DNA of 64,000 nucleotides. It comes from Spinactinospora alkalitolerans (GTDB lineage: Bacteria; Actinomycetota; Actinomycetes; Streptosporangiales; Streptosporangiaceae). Every line of letters starts with the position of its first letter. Position 1 is the stretch's first letter. Of this stretch, positions 46,365 to 55,829 are shown piece after piece. A program made the translations under genes and the position numbers. A model generated the notes under the pieces. It was not told the origin of the DNA. It ran no database searches and saw only the letters and a list, made by a program, of their open reading frames with translations. The stretch is from NCBI RefSeq assembly GCF_013408795.1, contig NZ_JACCCC010000001.1, forward strand, positions 806,001 through 870,000. The letters are read 5' to 3'.

Positions 46365-48581
46365 CTACTCACCCCCGGCGCGCCGCGGCCCGGTCTCCGC
46401 CCCCAGTGCGTCGCGCAGGAACTCCACCTGCAGGAGCAGCAGGTTCTCCGCCGTGGCCTCCTCCGTGGGCATGTGGGTGATGCCCGACAGCGGCAGCACC
46501 GTGTGGGGCCTTCCGGCGGCCAGCAGGGCCGTTGACAGCCGCTGCGAGTGCGCGAACACCACGTTGTCGTCGGCCAGGCCGTGGATCAGCATCAGCGGGC
46601 GGCTGAGCTTCTGCGCGTCGGCGGGCAGCGAGCTCCGCTCATAGCACACCGCGTCCTCCTGCGGCAGGCCGAGGTAGCGCTCGGTGTAGTGGGTGTCGTA
46701 GAGGCGCCAGTCGGTCACCGGGGCGCCGGCCACGGCCGCGTGGAAGACGTCGGGCCGCCGCAGCACGGCCAGCGCCGCCAGGTAGCCGCCGAAGGACCAG
46801 CCGCGAACGGCGACGCGGTCCAGATCGAGGCCGCCGAAGCGCTCGGCCGCATCGTGCAGCGCGGCGACCTGGTCCTCCAGAACGGGCGTCGCGAGGTCGC
46901 CGTGGACGGCCTGCTCCCACTCCACCCCGATGCCCGGCGTGCCCCGGCCGTCGGCGATCAGCACGGCGAAGCCCTGCTCGGCGAACCACTGCGAGGTCAG
47001 GTAGGCCCCGCGGGCCCGCACCACCCGCTGAGCGTGCGGACCGCCGTAGGGGTCCATGAGGACCGGCAGCGGGCCCGAGCCCGGCTCGTACCAGGACGGC
47101 AGCACCAGCGCGGCGGGGATACCGCGCTCGCCGGCAGCCCAGATCCGCACGTTCGGAGCGGGCAGGTCCGGCCGTTCGGCGACGGAGGCGATCTCGCCGG
47201 TCTCCTGACGGGTCTCGGTGCCGGCGCCGCGGATCACGGCCGTGCGCACGCCGTCGGTCTCCATGTCCCGGCGCTGCACGACCAGGGTGTCCCCGCGCAG
47301 CCGGCCGGAGTGCAGGCCGCCGCCGTCGGCCCCGGGGAACTCCACCGGCTTGGTGAAGTGCTCCTTGAGGTCCAGCAGCCACAGCGACACCTCGTCCGCG
47401 GCGCCGGCCGCCGAAGCGGAGTACAGCACCCGGTCGCCGTCCACGTCCACGACCGAGCGGACGTAGTGCCCCGGCGCGCTGACGAGGTCCTCGCCGGCGT
47501 AGAGGCGCCGCTCCCGCTCCTCCCCGCGGACGCCGATCCACAGCAGCCGCCCGCTCTCGGTGAACGCCGGAACGCCCGGCATGATCTCCACCCACCGCTC
47601 GTCGCCCTCCGACAGCAGTTCGAAGACCAGGCCGGTGGCGGGATCGGCGCTGAACACGGTCATGGTGCGCTGGTCGCGGCTCTGCGCGGTGAAGACCACG
47701 GTCGGCGTGCCCTCGGGGCCGGTGGTCCAGTGGGCCGTCACCAGGTAGGGCAGCGCCGCGCGGTCCCACTCGATCCAGCGCGGCTCCACGGGCGGCGGGC
47801 TTCCCGGCCCCTCCGCCGACCCCCGCCCGGCCTCCGGCCCCGTGACCGGCAGCACGGCCAGGCGCACGTCGGCGTTGGCGGTACCCGCGGCCGGGTAGGC
47901 GATGACCTGGGCCTCGGTCTCGGGATTGGCGGGGTCGCTGATGTGCCAGCGGGTGACGGGGGAGTCGTCCACCCGGGTCGCCAGCAGCGACGAACCGTCC
48001 GGCGCCCACCACATGCCGCGGTAGCGGCCCATCTCCTCGGCCGCGATGAACTCGGCCAGGCCCCAGGTGACGTTCTCGCCGTCGGGGGCGGCCAGCATCC
48101 GGTCGGCGCCGCCGCCGATCTCGATGACGTGGACCGCGCCGCCGCTCACGTAGGCGACCGAGTCGCCCCGGGGATCGATCACCGGGTCGACGACGGGGGA
48201 GACGGCCGGGAGCTCGCGCGGCGCGTTGTCGTCACCGGCCAGGTCCGCGTAGTAGAGCCGGCCCGACAGCGTGAAGGCCACCCGGGTGAACGAGTCGTCG
48301 ACGCTGTAGGCGACGATTCCGCCGCCCGTCTCGCGCAGCCGCTCCCTGCGCGCTCGCTCCTCCGGCGGGAGGTCCTCGTCGATCCGTCCGATCTCGCGCG
48401 GGTCGGCGATGACGCGTTCCCGGCCGCTGTCGAGCTCCAGCAGCCATAGGCAGGTCGCGCCGTCGGTGCTGTGCCTGCCCCGCAGGAAGGTGACCCGCTG
48501 TCCGTCCGGGGAGATCTGGAATGCCCGCGGGACGCCGAGGCTGAACCGCCGCGTCCGCGCCTGTTGCCGAGGAAAACTCAT
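46365..48581 (-). CDS. S9 family peptidase (dipeptidyl peptidase IV-like)
   Basis: A 738-residue cytoplasmic serine peptidase. The N-terminal beta-propeller contains the [19 protein letters not shown] region, whose Glu-Glu pair binds the substrate N-terminus in DPP-IV enzymes. The C-terminal alpha/beta hydrolase domain has the nucleophile motif GWSFGGY (Ser about 596), the acid in HGLADDN (about 671) and His about 703 (GITHM). There is no signal peptide. ATG 48581 is chosen; the longer open frame extends antisense into mshB. It is divergent from mshB with about 115 bases between. Confidence 0.92.
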   Translation of the reverse strand: MSFPRQQARTRRFSLGVPRAFQISPDGQRVTFLRGRHSTDGATCLWLLELDSGRERVIADPREIGRIDEDLPPEERARRERLRETGGGIVAYSVDDSFTRVAFTLSGRLYYADLAGDDNAPRELPAVSPVVDPVIDPRGDSVAYVSGGAVHVIEIGGGADRMLAAPDGENVTWGLAEFIAAEEMGRYRGMWWAPDGSSLLATRVDDSPVTRWHISDPANPETEAQVIAYPAAGTANADVRLAVLPVTGPEAGRGSAEGPGSPPPVEPRWIEWDRAALPYLVTAHWTTGPEGTPTVVFTAQSRDQRTMTVFSADPATGLVFELLSEGDERWVEIMPGVPAFTESGRLLWIGVRGEERERRLYAGEDLVSAPGHYVRSVVDVDGDRVLYSASAAGAADEVSLWLLDLKEHFTKPVEFPGADGGGLHSGRLRGDTLVVQRRDMETDGVRTAVIRGAGTETRQETGEIASVAERPDLPAPNVRIWAAGERGIPAALVLPSWYEPGSGPLPVLMDPYGGPHAQRVVRARGAYLTSQWFAEQGFAVLIADGRGTPGIGVEWEQAVHGDLATPVLEDQVAALHDAAERFGGLDLDRVAVRGWSFGGYLAALAVLRRPDVFHAAVAGAPVTDWRLYDTHYTERYLGLPQEDAVCYERSSLPADAQKLSRPLMLIHGLADDNVVFAHSQRLSTALLAAGRPHTVLPLSGITHMPTEEATAENLLLLQVEFLRDALGAETGPRRAGGE

Positions 48582-48698
48582 GAGCCGATTGTGGCAGTGC
48601 GCGGCGCTTCCCCGGTGGTGGCGGGCCGGGAACGCTCGACGGCCGCTGCGGCGGTGACGGCCCGGAGCGGCCGCCGCAGACCCGGTATCGTCGCCCCT

Positions 48699-49559
48699 AT
48701 GACAGGTCGCCGCTTGCTGCTGGTCCATGCCCATCCCGATGACGAGAGCATCGTCACCGGGGCGACCATGGCCAAGTACGCGGCCGAGGGCGCCGAGGTC
48801 ACCCTGGTCACCTGCACGCTCGGCGAGGAGGGCGAGATCATCCCGCCCGGGCTCGCGCACCTGGCCGGCGACCGCGAGGGCGGGCTCGGCGAGCACCGGA
48901 TCGGGGAACTGGACAAGGCCTGCTTCACCATGGGCGTGCGCGACCACCGGTTCCTCGGCGGTCCCGGGCGCTACCGCGACTCCGGCATGATGGGCGCCCC
49001 GAGCAACGACGATCCCGCGTGCTTCTGGCGGGCCGACGTCGAGGAGGCGGCGCACGAACTGGCGGAGATCATCCGCGAAGTGCGGCCCGACGTCATGGTC
49101 AGCTACGACGACAACGGCGGTTACGGGCACCCCGACCACATCCAGGCCCACCGGGTGGCCAAGCGGGCCTTCACCAGGGCGGCCCAGCGCACCCTGCCCG
49201 GCTCGCCCTGGCAGACGCGCAAGCTCTACGCCATCGCCCAGCCCCGTTCGGTGCTGGAGGAGTCCGTGCGGCGCCTCCGGGCCGAACCGGGTCCGTTCAC
49301 CCCGCCGGCCTCGATCGGCGACATCGCGCCGGGGACCCCCGACAAGCTGGTCACCACGCGCATCGACGCCACCCCCTACTGGGCGGCGAAGGCGCTGGCC
49401 ATGCGGGCGCACGCCACCCAGATCAGCGTCGAGGGCGAGCGGTTCGCGCTGTCCAACGACATCGCGCAGGAGATCAGCGCCGTGGAGTACTTCATCCTGC
49501 TGCGCGGCCCCGCGTCGCGCCCGGGTCCCGACGGCTTCGAGCCCGACCTGTTCGCCTGA
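48699..49559 (+). CDS. mshB: GlcNAc-Ins deacetylase MshB (mycothiol biosynthesis)
   Basis: A 286-residue LmbE-family zinc deacetylase that removes acetate from 1-D-myo-inosityl-2-acetamido-2-deoxy-glucopyranoside, the second step of mycothiol synthesis. Zinc ligands are in HAHPDDES (His, Asp, Asp) and [11 protein letters not shown]. The MshB-specific [12 protein letters not shown] and [16 protein letters not shown] segments are present and length is typical. A TATCGT -10-like element at 48686-48691 ends seven bases before the ATG and there is no ribosome site, so the mRNA is probably leaderless. Confidence 0.95.
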   Translation: MTGRRLLLVHAHPDDESIVTGATMAKYAAEGAEVTLVTCTLGEEGEIIPPGLAHLAGDREGGLGEHRIGELDKACFTMGVRDHRFLGGPGRYRDSGMMGAPSNDDPACFWRADVEEAAHELAEIIREVRPDVMVSYDDNGGYGHPDHIQAHRVAKRAFTRAAQRTLPGSPWQTRKLYAIAQPRSVLEESVRRLRAEPGPFTPPASIGDIAPGTPDKLVTTRIDATPYWAAKALAMRAHATQISVEGERFALSNDIAQEISAVEYFILLRGPASRPGPDGFEPDLFA

Positions 49560-49618
49560 TCCGCACCGCCCGCTCGCCCTGGTGACGCGGTGGCGGGGAG
49601 GGTGGCTACGCTTCCATC

Positions 49619-50110
49619 GTGGCTACTTCCTCACCGGACTCAGCGGCGCGTCGGGTCGGCCGCGCCGTCGGCGGCTCCCCGCAGCACGTGCTCGGCACCC
49701 TCGTCGGGGTGGCCGGCTACGCGGTCCTGCTGGTGCTGGGCTTCGTCGCGGGCATCGTGTGCGGGCTGTCGGCGAGCTGGCTGGCATGGTTGTGGCAGGT
49801 CGGCCCGATCGGTCAGGCCCTGGCCGTCGCCGCCCTGGTGCTGCTGCTGGTCCTGCTGTTCCTCGGCTGCCGCGTCGCCGGGTGGGGCATGGGCTCCAGG
49901 CTGGGCGCGGGCCTGCCCGCGGCGGGCTGGGCGGCCGCGGGCTTCGCGATCGTGGGGCACTCCTCGGCGGGCGACGTCGTGATGACCGCGGCCGCCGTCA
50001 ACTACGGCTTCCTGTACGGCGGGATCACCGCCGTGGTGCTGGCGACGGTGCTGACCCCGCCCGCTCCGGTGCGGCGGCCTCAGCCCACCCAGAACTGGAA
50101 CAGCAACTGA
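49619..50110 (+). CDS. DUF6113-like membrane protein
   Basis: A 163-residue protein with four membrane helices (VAGYAVLLVLGFVAGIVCGL, ALAVAALVLLLVLLFLGC, AGWAAAGFAIVGHS, and YGFLYGGITAVVLATVL). It lies directly downstream of mshB as in many actinobacteria (DUF6113 family). Function unknown. GTG start 49619 lacks a ribosome site; TACGCT at 49607-49612 suggests a leaderless message. Its 3' end overlaps the convergent site-2 protease gene by 31 bases. Confidence 0.7.
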   Translation: MATSSPDSAARRVGRAVGGSPQHVLGTLVGVAGYAVLLVLGFVAGIVCGLSASWLAWLWQVGPIGQALAVAALVLLLVLLFLGCRVAGWGMGSRLGAGLPAAGWAAAGFAIVGHSSAGDVVMTAAAVNYGFLYGGITAVVLATVLTPPAPVRRPQPTQNWNSN

Positions 50111-50946
50111 CCGAAACCGATGTAGGTCTCGTTGAGGCCGACCAGTCCCAGCAGGGTGTACATCAGGTCGAGGAACGCCGTGTGCACCCCGGGGAGCCAC
50201 AGCACGGCGAACACCGCGATCACGCCGAAGATCCCCGCGCTCCTCGCCAGGCCGGCCGCCTTCTCCGGCAGGTAGGGCGCGATGGCGTCGAAGCCGTCCG
50301 TGCCGGGGACCGGCAGCAGGTTGATCAGCGCGGCGGTGACGTTGAGGAAGCAGACGTACATCAGGCCGACGATCAGCCAGTTGTTGGTGGCCGAACCCTC
50401 GGGGATGAGCGCGTTGACGACCAGGACGAGCGCGAGCGCGAGGACGAGGTTCAGCACCGGGCCGGCCAGCGCGATCAGGCTGCGCCCGGCCCTGCTCCCG
50501 ACGGCCGAGCGGTCCAGGTGCAGCGCCGGGCCGGTCATGCCGAACCCGCCGAGCACCAGGAACGCCACCGGCATGAGCAGTCCGGCGAACAGCTCGCGGA
50601 ACCCGAAGGGGTTGAGCCTGAGGTAGCCGCTGCCGCGCAGCGCGCGGTCGCCGAAGCGGTAGGCGAGCACGGAGTGGACGTACTCGTGCAGGGTGATCGA
50701 GACGATCCACGCCCCGAGGATCAGCACGAACGGCGCGTAGACGGTGCCGCCGTCGAACCACGCCTCCTCGCCCCGGGTCCACGACAGCCAGCCGGCGATC
50801 CCCGTGAGGCCCAGGATCAGCACGAAGACCGGGCTGGGCAGGAGATCCAGCCGGGACGCCGCGCGCGGCGCCTCCTCCTCGGCCGCCGGCGCTCCGGTGG
50901 CCGTCTCCGCCGGCTCGTCCCGCTGCGTCGGCTCAGGCGTGGACAT
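50080..50946 (-). CDS. Site-2 protease family zinc metallopeptidase (M50)
   Basis: A 288-residue membrane protein. An acidic N-terminal tail (1-35) is followed by six or so helices. The zinc motif HExxH is in ITLHEYVHSVLAY, and the second conserved motif NxxPxPxxDG appears as NLLPVPGTDGFD. This places it in the M50 peptidase family (rhomboid-independent intramembrane proteases such as SpoIVFB/S2P-like). Substrate unknown. ATG 50946 begins MSTPEP; the longer frame lacks a ribosome site. The 3' end overlaps the convergent upstream gene. Confidence 0.88.
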   Translation of the reverse strand: MSTPEPTQRDEPAETATGAPAAEEEAPRAASRLDLLPSPVFVLILGLTGIAGWLSWTRGEEAWFDGGTVYAPFVLILGAWIVSITLHEYVHSVLAYRFGDRALRGSGYLRLNPFGFRELFAGLLMPVAFLVLGGFGMTGPALHLDRSAVGSRAGRSLIALAGPVLNLVLALALVLVVNALIPEGSATNNWLIVGLMYVCFLNVTAALINLLPVPGTDGFDAIAPYLPEKAAGLARSAGIFGVIAVFAVLWLPGVHTAFLDLMYTLLGLVGLNETYIGFGQLLFQFWVG

Positions 50947-51078
50947 GCTGCTCCCGCTGCTCGTGAATCGCTCGATGGACACGGGCGCGCGGGCGCCCGT
51001 GGACTCCTGCCAGGCTATGGGGTCCCCCGCGCCCCCCGGCACGGGGTGGCCCGATCCCCGAACCGGGCGGCGCCCCGG

Positions 51079-52410
51079 CTAGAGCGAGGCCCTCGGGGTG
51101 GTGGCCGACAGGTGGATCGCGGTCAGCGCGAACGCCCGGCCGACCTTGGTCAGCCGTTTGGACCGGCCCTCGCCCAGCAGGTCGCGGCCGACCACGCAGC
51201 CCAGGGTCTCCAGCAGCCAGGTGACCGTGATCAGCACGGAGCGCACCTGCTGGGTGCCGGGGCCGTCCTCGGCGCCGTCGCCGTCGTGCTCCCACCCGGC
51301 GCCGGCCAGCACCAGCCGGGCCTCCTCGGCGATGTCGACGTTCTCGTCGCGGCTGTGGCTGCCGGGGGAGCGCAGCAGCAGGAGACCGAGCAGCGTCTCG
51401 GTGGCCGCCTGCTCGAAGCCGTCGGTGACCAGGACGCTCTCGGCGACCGCGCGCCACAGGGCGTCGGTGCTCTCGTGCAGTTGGCGCCCGCGCCGGGTCA
51501 GCACGAGCCTGCGGCCGGCGCGGCGCACCGCCCGCATGGTGCGCAGCAGTTTGTGCAGCGCGATGAGCTGCATGACATCGGTCTCGCTGCGCGGTGGCGA
51601 GGGCGTGGTGGACCAGTCGAACTCCGCGCACAGCTCCCGGACGACGGTGGGGGAGATGTAGCCGATCTGGGTCAGGCCGATGCCGTCGTCGGCGTAGTCG
51701 AGCAGGCGCTGCACCGGGGCGAGCGCCTTGGCGGCGTCGTGCGGGGGCTCGGCTCCGGCGATGATCTGGCCGAGCAGCGGCCAGAGCTGCTGGCGGTGGG
51801 AGTGCGACGGTGAGGCGAGCCAGTCGCGGACCCGCTCCTCGCGGATCTTGTCGAGCCGACTGCGGCCCTGCGCGTCGGGCCGGCTGAGGAAGGCGCGGGC
51901 CTGCTGCTCCTGGGCCGCCCGCCAGCCGCGGGTGCCCGGACGCACCTCCCCGGCCGCGACGGCCAGCTCCAGCGCGGCCGAGGTGGCCTGGTAGGCCTCG
52001 ATCTCGGCGCTGCCCAGGGTGGTGCCCCAGGTGAGCTCCCCGAGGTCGGGCGGTTCGATGCCGGAGGAGCGCATGTTGCGCTCGTAGGCCACGACGCCGT
52101 TCTCGTGGCTCCTGGAGCAGGCGCTCAGCACCTGCCGGGTGCGTTCCGACGTGCAGATCTCGGCGTAGCGCTGCAGGTCCAGGAGCGTGAACAGCCTGCC
52201 GAGCGACTCGGCGACGAACAGCCACTCGCCGGACTCGCTGGAGAACCGCACCGGGAGCACGTGCCAGCAGAACTCCTGCACGGTGCGCTGGCTCAGCGCC
52301 TCCAGGCCGCGTCCCGCCGTCAGGGGGTCGAGGGCGCTCTCCGCGGTCTGGGCGGCCTTGGGGTCCAGGCGGGCCAACTGCGCGAGGGCGGACGCGACGG
52401 TCTCCTGCAT
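51079..52410 (-). CDS. Conserved actinobacterial hypothetical protein, 443 aa
   Basis: A 443-residue soluble, largely helical protein without recognised domains. It contains CWHVLPVRFSSESGEWLFVA, a central basic-acidic linker (QGRSRLDKIREERVRDWL), and LVLTRRGRQL, reminiscent of a winged-helix wing. The last 100 residues have LITVTWLLETLGCVVGRDLL and TKVGRAFALTAI, again winged-helix-like. A regulatory role is possible but unproven. The start follows GAGG seven bases upstream. It is in the syntenic block with mshB, fdxA and dap genes. Confidence 0.65.
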   Translation of the reverse strand: MQETVASALAQLARLDPKAAQTAESALDPLTAGRGLEALSQRTVQEFCWHVLPVRFSSESGEWLFVAESLGRLFTLLDLQRYAEICTSERTRQVLSACSRSHENGVVAYERNMRSSGIEPPDLGELTWGTTLGSAEIEAYQATSAALELAVAAGEVRPGTRGWRAAQEQQARAFLSRPDAQGRSRLDKIREERVRDWLASPSHSHRQQLWPLLGQIIAGAEPPHDAAKALAPVQRLLDYADDGIGLTQIGYISPTVVRELCAEFDWSTTPSPPRSETDVMQLIALHKLLRTMRAVRRAGRRLVLTRRGRQLHESTDALWRAVAESVLVTDGFEQAATETLLGLLLLRSPGSHSRDENVDIAEEARLVLAGAGWEHDGDGAEDGPGTQQVRSVLITVTWLLETLGCVVGRDLLGEGRSKRLTKVGRAFALTAIHLSATTPRASL

Positions 52411-52509
52411 GGCGGAACCTCGTCACCTCCTGGTCGGGCCGTTGACGTGCGGCGGGGGCGGCCGTGGCCGTCTCTTCGGACGTTCGTGATCGTTTCTGAT
52501 CGGTCGCGG

Positions 52510-52728
52510 CTACGTGTTCGGCTCGGCGCGGCGCCGGGGCGGCTGCTGCGGCACGACCCTGCCCGCGACCACCTCACCGGAGGTGACCTCGGTCACAGTG
52601 CCGTCGCGGCGGCGCACGCGTATGATGTCGCCTTCCCACGTCTCCAACACACCGACGATATCCCGGAACCGCCCGTCGGGCAGCTTGATCCGCAGAGTGG
52701 CGCGCCGACCGATGTCCTGCGGCGTCAC
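52510..52728 (-). CDS. Small SH3-like protein (stand-alone N-domain of a GNAT-type protein)
   Basis: A 72-residue protein: DIGRRATLRIKLPDGRFRDI, then GVLETWEGDIIRVRRRDGTV and VVAGRVVPQQPPRRR. This is the SH3-like beta-barrel found at the N-terminus of Rv0428c-type GNAT acetyltransferases, which in related actinobacteria lies next to fdxA. Here the acetyltransferase domain is missing, so it is either a truncated derivative or an independent small protein. GTG 52728 has GGAG six bases upstream. It is divergent from fdxA. Confidence 0.65.
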   Translation of the reverse strand: MTPQDIGRRATLRIKLPDGRFRDIVGVLETWEGDIIRVRRRDGTVTEVTSGEVVAGRVVPQQPPRRRAEPNT

Positions 52729-52983
52729 CGAATTCTCCAGACGCGCGGAAAAACCCACCTGTGGACCCCCAATTACGCTCGACGGTCGGGGCACCGCAAT
52801 ACTGGAGACAGCGAAGTGTGCGTCACATGGTCGGTGAACCCCCTTCAGGGCCCGAGACCGTGTCCGTGCCCATCGTGCCCTGAACGTGCTCCCCGCACAC
52901 ATGGGGGCGATTCAGGCCAGACTATGTGACAACGCAGGAACACACATGCGGTCAACGTGGCGAAGACCGAAGAGGAGTACGAC

Positions 52984-53307
52984 GTGACCTACGTCATCGC
53001 GCAGCCATGCGTCGATGTGCTCGACAAGGCTTGCATCGAGGAGTGCCCTGTCGACTGCATCTACGAGGGCAAGCGCATGCTCTACATCCACCCGGACGAG
53101 TGCGTCGACTGCGGCGCCTGCGAGCCGGTGTGCCCTGTAGAGGCCATCTACTACGAAGATGACCTGCCCGACCAGTGGTCGGAGTACTACAAGGCGAACG
53201 TGGACTTCTTCGACGAGCTCGGCTCGCCCGGCGGGGCGTCCAAGGTGGGGCAGATCGACAAGGATCACCCGATCGTGGCCGCTCTTCCGCCGCAGAGCGA
53301 GGAGTAG
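52984..53307 (+). CDS. fdxA: 7Fe ferredoxin FdxA
   Basis: A 107-residue seven-iron ferredoxin. The start [20 protein letters not shown] is the family signature; cluster ligands are the Cys in QPCVDV...[10 protein letters not shown] and [13 protein letters not shown], giving one [3Fe-4S] and one [4Fe-4S]. It supplies electrons to cytoplasmic oxidoreductases, possibly P450s. GTG 52984 is chosen because AGAGGAG lies six bases before it and it matches the family N-terminus; the longer frame adds nine residues. A classic terminator with a U-tract follows. Confidence 0.95.
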   Translation: MTYVIAQPCVDVLDKACIEECPVDCIYEGKRMLYIHPDECVDCGACEPVCPVEAIYYEDDLPDQWSEYYKANVDFFDELGSPGGASKVGQIDKDHPIVAALPPQSEE

Positions 53308-53367
53308 CGAAGAGTGGAGATCGCCGCACCGTCCCGCGCGGTGCGGCGGACCCGCGCGTGACCATGG

Positions 53368-53406
53368 CGTCGCGCCGCCCCGGCCGGGGCGGCGCGACGG
53401 TTTTCT
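53368..53406 (+). terminator. Intrinsic terminator of fdxA
   Basis: Perfect 14-base arms CGTCGCGCCGCCCC / GGGGCGGCGCGACG with a GGCC loop, followed by GTTTTCTT. It is the clearest rho-independent terminator in the window. Confidence 0.9.
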
Positions 53407-53433
53407 TGACGGATGTGAATGGGGGCGTGCCAG

Positions 53434-54552
53434 ATGGCCGAACGACGACGCGTGGTGGACCGGCTGCCGACCTTTCCGTGGGACCGGCTGGCCCCGCACA
53501 AGGCGACCGCGGCGGCGCACCCCGACGGCATCGTCGACCTGTCCGTCGGCACTCCGGTCGACCCGGTGCCGCAGCGCCTGCGCGCGGCTCTGGCCGAGGC
53601 CTCCGACGCGCCGGGCTACCCGGCGACCCACGGCACCCCGCGGCTGCGCGCCTCCATCGCCGGCTGGCTGGAGCGGCGGCACGGCGTCGAGGTCGCCCCC
53701 GAGTCGACGCTGCCCACGGTCGGCTCCAAGGAGCTGGTCGCCTGGCTGCCCACCCTGCTCGGCCTGGGCGAGGGCGACACCGTCGTGCACCCGGAACTGG
53801 CCTACCCCACCTACGACATCGGCATCCGGCTCGCGGGCGCGACCCCGGTGGCCTCCGACGGACTGACCTCGCTGGGCCCGGCGCCGGTGCGGCTGCTGTG
53901 GATCAACTCCCCGGCCAACCCCACCGGCCGCGTGCTGCCGGTCGAACACCTGCGCAAGGTCGTGGCGTGGGCGCGCGAGCGCGGGACCGTCGTCGCCTCC
54001 GACGAGTGCTACATCGACCTCGGCTGGGACGGCGTGCGGCCGGTGTCGGTGCTGCACCCCGACGTCTGCGGCGGCTCGCACGAGGGGCTGCTGGCGGTGC
54101 ACTCGCTGTCCAAGCGCTCCAACCTGGCCGGCTACCGGGCCGGCTTCGTGGCCGGCGACCCCGCCCTCGTCGAGGAGCTGCTCGCGGTCCGCAAGCACGC
54201 GGGAATGATCGTGCCGGCCCCGGTGCAGGCGGCCATGGGCGCGGCGCTGGAGGACGAGGAGCACGCCCGTGAGCAGAAGGAGCGCTACGCCGCGCGCCGC
54301 GCGCCGCTGAGGGGCGCGCTGGAGCGCGCGGGCTGGCGGATCAGCCACTCCGAGGCGGGACTGTACCTGTGGGCCGCGCACCCCGAGCACGACGCGTGGG
54401 GCTCGGTGGAGCTGCTGGCCCGGCACGGCATCGTGGTCGCGCCGGGCGACTTCTACGGCCCCTCCGGCGCCGACCACGTCCGCGTGGCCCTCACCGCGGC
54501 CGACGAGCGCGTCGCCGCCGCGGTCAAGCGCCTGGAGGCGCTGGCCCGGTAG
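53434..54552 (+). CDS. dapC: Succinyldiaminopimelate transaminase DapC
   Basis: A 372-residue class I/II PLP aminotransferase. The PLP Lys is in HSLSKRSNLAGYRAGFV; the NSPANPTGR loop and SDECYIDLGWDG are typical. It makes N-succinyl-L,L-diaminopimelate in lysine and peptidoglycan synthesis. It lies next to fdxA and close to dapD and dapE, an arrangement common in actinobacteria. ATG 53434 is used; ATG 53419 would add five residues. Confidence 0.95.
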   Translation: MAERRRVVDRLPTFPWDRLAPHKATAAAHPDGIVDLSVGTPVDPVPQRLRAALAEASDAPGYPATHGTPRLRASIAGWLERRHGVEVAPESTLPTVGSKELVAWLPTLLGLGEGDTVVHPELAYPTYDIGIRLAGATPVASDGLTSLGPAPVRLLWINSPANPTGRVLPVEHLRKVVAWARERGTVVASDECYIDLGWDGVRPVSVLHPDVCGGSHEGLLAVHSLSKRSNLAGYRAGFVAGDPALVEELLAVRKHAGMIVPAPVQAAMGAALEDEEHAREQKERYAARRAPLRGALERAGWRISHSEAGLYLWAAHPEHDAWGSVELLARHGIVVAPGDFYGPSGADHVRVALTAADERVAAAVKRLEALAR

Positions 54553-54573
54553 GGCGGCGTGGTCCGCGGCGCC

Positions 54574-55527
54574 CTAATCCAGGACGACCTGCCCTTCGGG
54601 GGCGGGGCCGCCCTCGACGGCGGACCAGCCGGCCCGGCCGTCGGCGGCGCTCCACCGCTGGTCGCCGTAGGTCACCGAGGAAAGCCCGTACTCCTGGGCG
54701 TGGGTGACCGCCCACAGGGCCATCGCCCAGCCGAGGTCGCCCGTCCGGGGCTGCTCGGCCACCGGCAGTTGGGCGGGGTCGGTGCCGAAGACGCGGAGCA
54801 TCTCCTCCTGGGCCGCCGCGACGTCGGGCCCGGCGCCCTCTTCCGCGACTCCCGCGCCCTCCGCGTTCCCCGCGTTCTCCGCGTTTCCTGCGTCCTCCTC
54901 GAACCAGCAGGTGACGGCGGGGCCGTCCTGGCCGGTGAACGCCGACATCATGGCACGGGAGCGGCGCTCGTGCTGGTCGTAGGCGAACCCGTCGGCGCTG
55001 CGCTGCACCGCCTGGGCGGCCTCGTAGACCGGCAGTTCCCGGTAATCGGGGATCTCCACGAGCTTGTCGTAGAACTCGCCGCTGGAGTAGACCGGGTCGA
55101 TGATCTGCCCGGGGTCGCCCCACTCCATCGAGGGCCGCTGCTGGAACAGGCCCAGCGAGTCGCGGTCGCCGTGCTCGATGTTGTGGAACTTCGACTCCTG
55201 CCACACCGTGGCGTAGGCCACCACGACGGCGTGGTCGGGCAGGTCCTTGCTGAACGCCACGCCGCCGATGGTCGCGGCGTTGGCCCCCTGTTCGAGGTCG
55301 AGATCGTCGGTGCCGTCCCCGGAGGCCACGGTGCAGCCGGAGGGCGGGGGCGGCGGGGTGAGGTCGATGGGCTTGATCGATTGCATGACGTAGTACCCAC
55401 CGGCGACGAGTCCGCCGCAGACCAGGGTCAGCACGGTGAGGATCTTGAAGAACGCGGAGATTCTTCGACGCTTTCTAGGCACACGCAGACCAAATGGATA
55501 CGGGGTGCGGTCATGGCGCCATGCCAT
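54574..55527 (-). CDS. Membrane-anchored hypothetical protein with hydrolase-like fold
   Basis: A 317-residue protein with a basic N-terminus (RVPRKRRRISAF), one membrane anchor (FFKILTVLTLVCGGLVAGGYYV, about 27-48) and an extracellular domain. The domain has YATVWQESKF, HGDRDSLGLFQQRPSMEWGD and YDKLVEIPDYRELPV, a lysozyme/transglycosylase-like pattern (Glu in WQES, SLGLFQQ), so a peptidoglycan-active role is conceivable. A low-complexity GNAENAGNAE insert follows. Related actinobacterial proteins are annotated only as hypothetical. The start at 55527 lacks a clear ribosome site. Confidence 0.65.
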   Translation of the reverse strand: MAWRHDRTPYPFGLRVPRKRRRISAFFKILTVLTLVCGGLVAGGYYVMQSIKPIDLTPPPPPSGCTVASGDGTDDLDLEQGANAATIGGVAFSKDLPDHAVVVAYATVWQESKFHNIEHGDRDSLGLFQQRPSMEWGDPGQIIDPVYSSGEFYDKLVEIPDYRELPVYEAAQAVQRSADGFAYDQHERRSRAMMSAFTGQDGPAVTCWFEEDAGNAENAGNAEGAGVAEEGAGPDVAAAQEEMLRVFGTDPAQLPVAEQPRTGDLGWAMALWAVTHAQEYGLSSVTYGDQRWSAADGRAGWSAVEGGPAPEGQVVLD

Positions 55528-55829
55528 GAGAACACCGTGGTTGACAGGGGCGGTCGTCGTCTTCGGCGCCGACGGCCCGCAGGGGGCGCGGGCCGTGCGG
55601 CGGTGAAAACCCGGGGGTGCTCCCACCGATAGTAGAGCGTGCCGGTGAACACTCTCCGGAACCGGTGCGCGGAAGCGAGCTGCGCGGACCGCCGCGCGGA
55701 AAGAGCGCGTGATCATCGCCTACCGCGACGTGGCGGCCGTTCACCAGGTGAGAGGGTGCTCACCCTCCGTGTCCAGGTGGTGAGTGGGGCGTTCGTCCAC
55801 CGAGCGCGGAACCAGTAGGCTCCACAGCC

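Noticed and set aside
48582-49412. Upstream extension of the S9 peptidase frame through mshB
   Set aside because: It is antisense to mshB and has no family resemblance; the peptidase begins at ATG 48581.
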